The notes under the pieces were generated by a model. That model ran no database searches, was not told where the DNA came from, and saw nothing but the letters and a program-made list of their open reading frames with translations. Source: an uncultured Paracoccaceae bacterium (GTDB lineage: Bacteria > Pseudomonadota > Alphaproteobacteria > Rhodobacterales > Rhodobacteraceae). Taken from it: a stretch of 5,183 nt of DNA. Position numbers and translations under genes: made by a program. The stretch lies in the NCBI GenBank assembly GCA_937900975.1, contig CALCPC010000804.1, positions 1-5,183 on the forward strand. Reading direction: 5' to 3'. Shown in pieces: positions 4,854 through 5,183 of the stretch (positions are counted from its first letter, which is position 1; each line of letters starts with the position of its first letter).

Positions 4854-5183
4854 ATGGCCGAAGCAGAGCAGCCGCAGGGCAATTACGGTGCGGAATCGAT
4901 CAAGGTCCTCAAGGGGCTAGAAGCGGTGCGCAAACGCCCCGGCATGTATATCGGCGACACCGATGACGGCTCTGGGCTGCACCATATGGTCTATGAGGTC
5001 GTGGACAACGGGATTGATGAGGCGCTGGCCGGCCATGCCGACACGGTGCGTGTGACGCTCCACAGCGACGAAAGCGTCAGCGTGTCCGACAATGGACGCG
5101 GGATCCCGGTTGACATCCATAAGGAAGAGGGCGTCAGCGCGGCTGAGGTCATCATGACCCAGCTTCACGCCGGCGGTAAGTTC
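4854..5183 (+). CDS. gyrB: DNA gyrase subunit B, N-terminal part (cut by window end)
   Basis: GyrB is the ATPase subunit of DNA gyrase (A2B2), the type II topoisomerase that introduces negative supercoils and is the aminocoumarin target. The 110 visible codons run open to the window end and cover the start of the GHKL ATPase domain: RKRPGMYIG (26-34), the N-box [10 protein letters not shown] (48-57) with catalytic E48 and Mg-binding N52, DNGRGIP (79-85) with D79 for adenine contact, and TQLHAGGKF (102-110) at the beginning of the ATP lid. Two in-frame ATGs compete, 4845 and 4854. The Shine-Dalgarno AAGGGA (4839-4844) lies nine nt before 4854 but abuts 4845, so 4854 is preferred. The promoter at 4799-4827 and the DnaA box further upstream suggest gyrB is transcribed on its own rather than only with the exporter. 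Gyrase promoters often respond to supercoiling, but nothing here proves that. Identification is secure. Confidence 0.97.
   Translation, partial: MAEAEQPQGNYGAESIKVLKGLEAVRKRPGMYIGDTDDGSGLHHMVYEVVDNGIDEALAGHADTVRVTLHSDESVSVSDNGRGIPVDIHKEEGVSAAEVIMTQLHAGGKF

Noticed and set aside
1..5183. CRISPR array, insertion sequence, phage or defence genes
   Set aside because: I found no regularly spaced repeats, transposase motifs or terminal repeats around a gene; all clear genes are housekeeping or transport genes.

Overview
The window holds the classical replication-initiation neighbourhood dnaA - dnaN - recF - (LysE-type exporter) - gyrB, all on the + strand. High GC content over most of the window, the GyrB N-terminal sequence, the DnaA wording around the Walker motifs and the single exporter gene between recF and gyrB suggest an alphaproteobacterium, most likely of the Rhodobacteraceae/roseobacter type. 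The taxon is an inference from protein style, not a search result.

Layout. Positions 2-1165 carry most of dnaA; the reading frame is open to the window edge, so domain I and part of the linker lie upstream. A 138-nt spacer leads to complete dnaN (1304-2419). The 164-nt dnaN-recF spacer is filled with inverted repeats. Its core is a 73-nt element (2460-2532): three back-to-back perfect 8-bp hairpins enclosed by a perfect 7-bp closing stem, with no unpaired base at the four-way junction. A further stem (2449-2457 with 2557-2565) encloses the whole element, and another small hairpin overlaps the recF ribosome binding site. Complete recF (2584-3684) follows. Next comes a 380-nt stretch without a convincing gene, then a 206-residue LysE/RhtB-type membrane exporter (4065-4685). 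The last spacer (4686-4853) has an exact DnaA box, a hairpin, an AT-rich tract and a good sigma70-type promoter in front of gyrB, which runs off the right edge (4854-5183).

How the genes fit together. DnaA opens the origin and acts as a transcription factor. DnaN is the sliding clamp. RecF helps load RecA at gaps and stalled forks. GyrB is the ATPase subunit of the topoisomerase that removes positive supercoils ahead of forks. The exporter has no obvious replication role and looks like a passenger gene. The DnaA box close to the gyrB promoter could couple gyrase supply to DnaA, or mark part of an origin region; both are inference.

The most unusual object is the cloverleaf-like structure between dnaN and recF. 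It is directly visible in the sequence, is not explained by any gene, and is not a tRNA. It could be a dispersed palindromic element, an RNA processing or attenuation structure that separates dnaN and recF expression, or a DNA cruciform.
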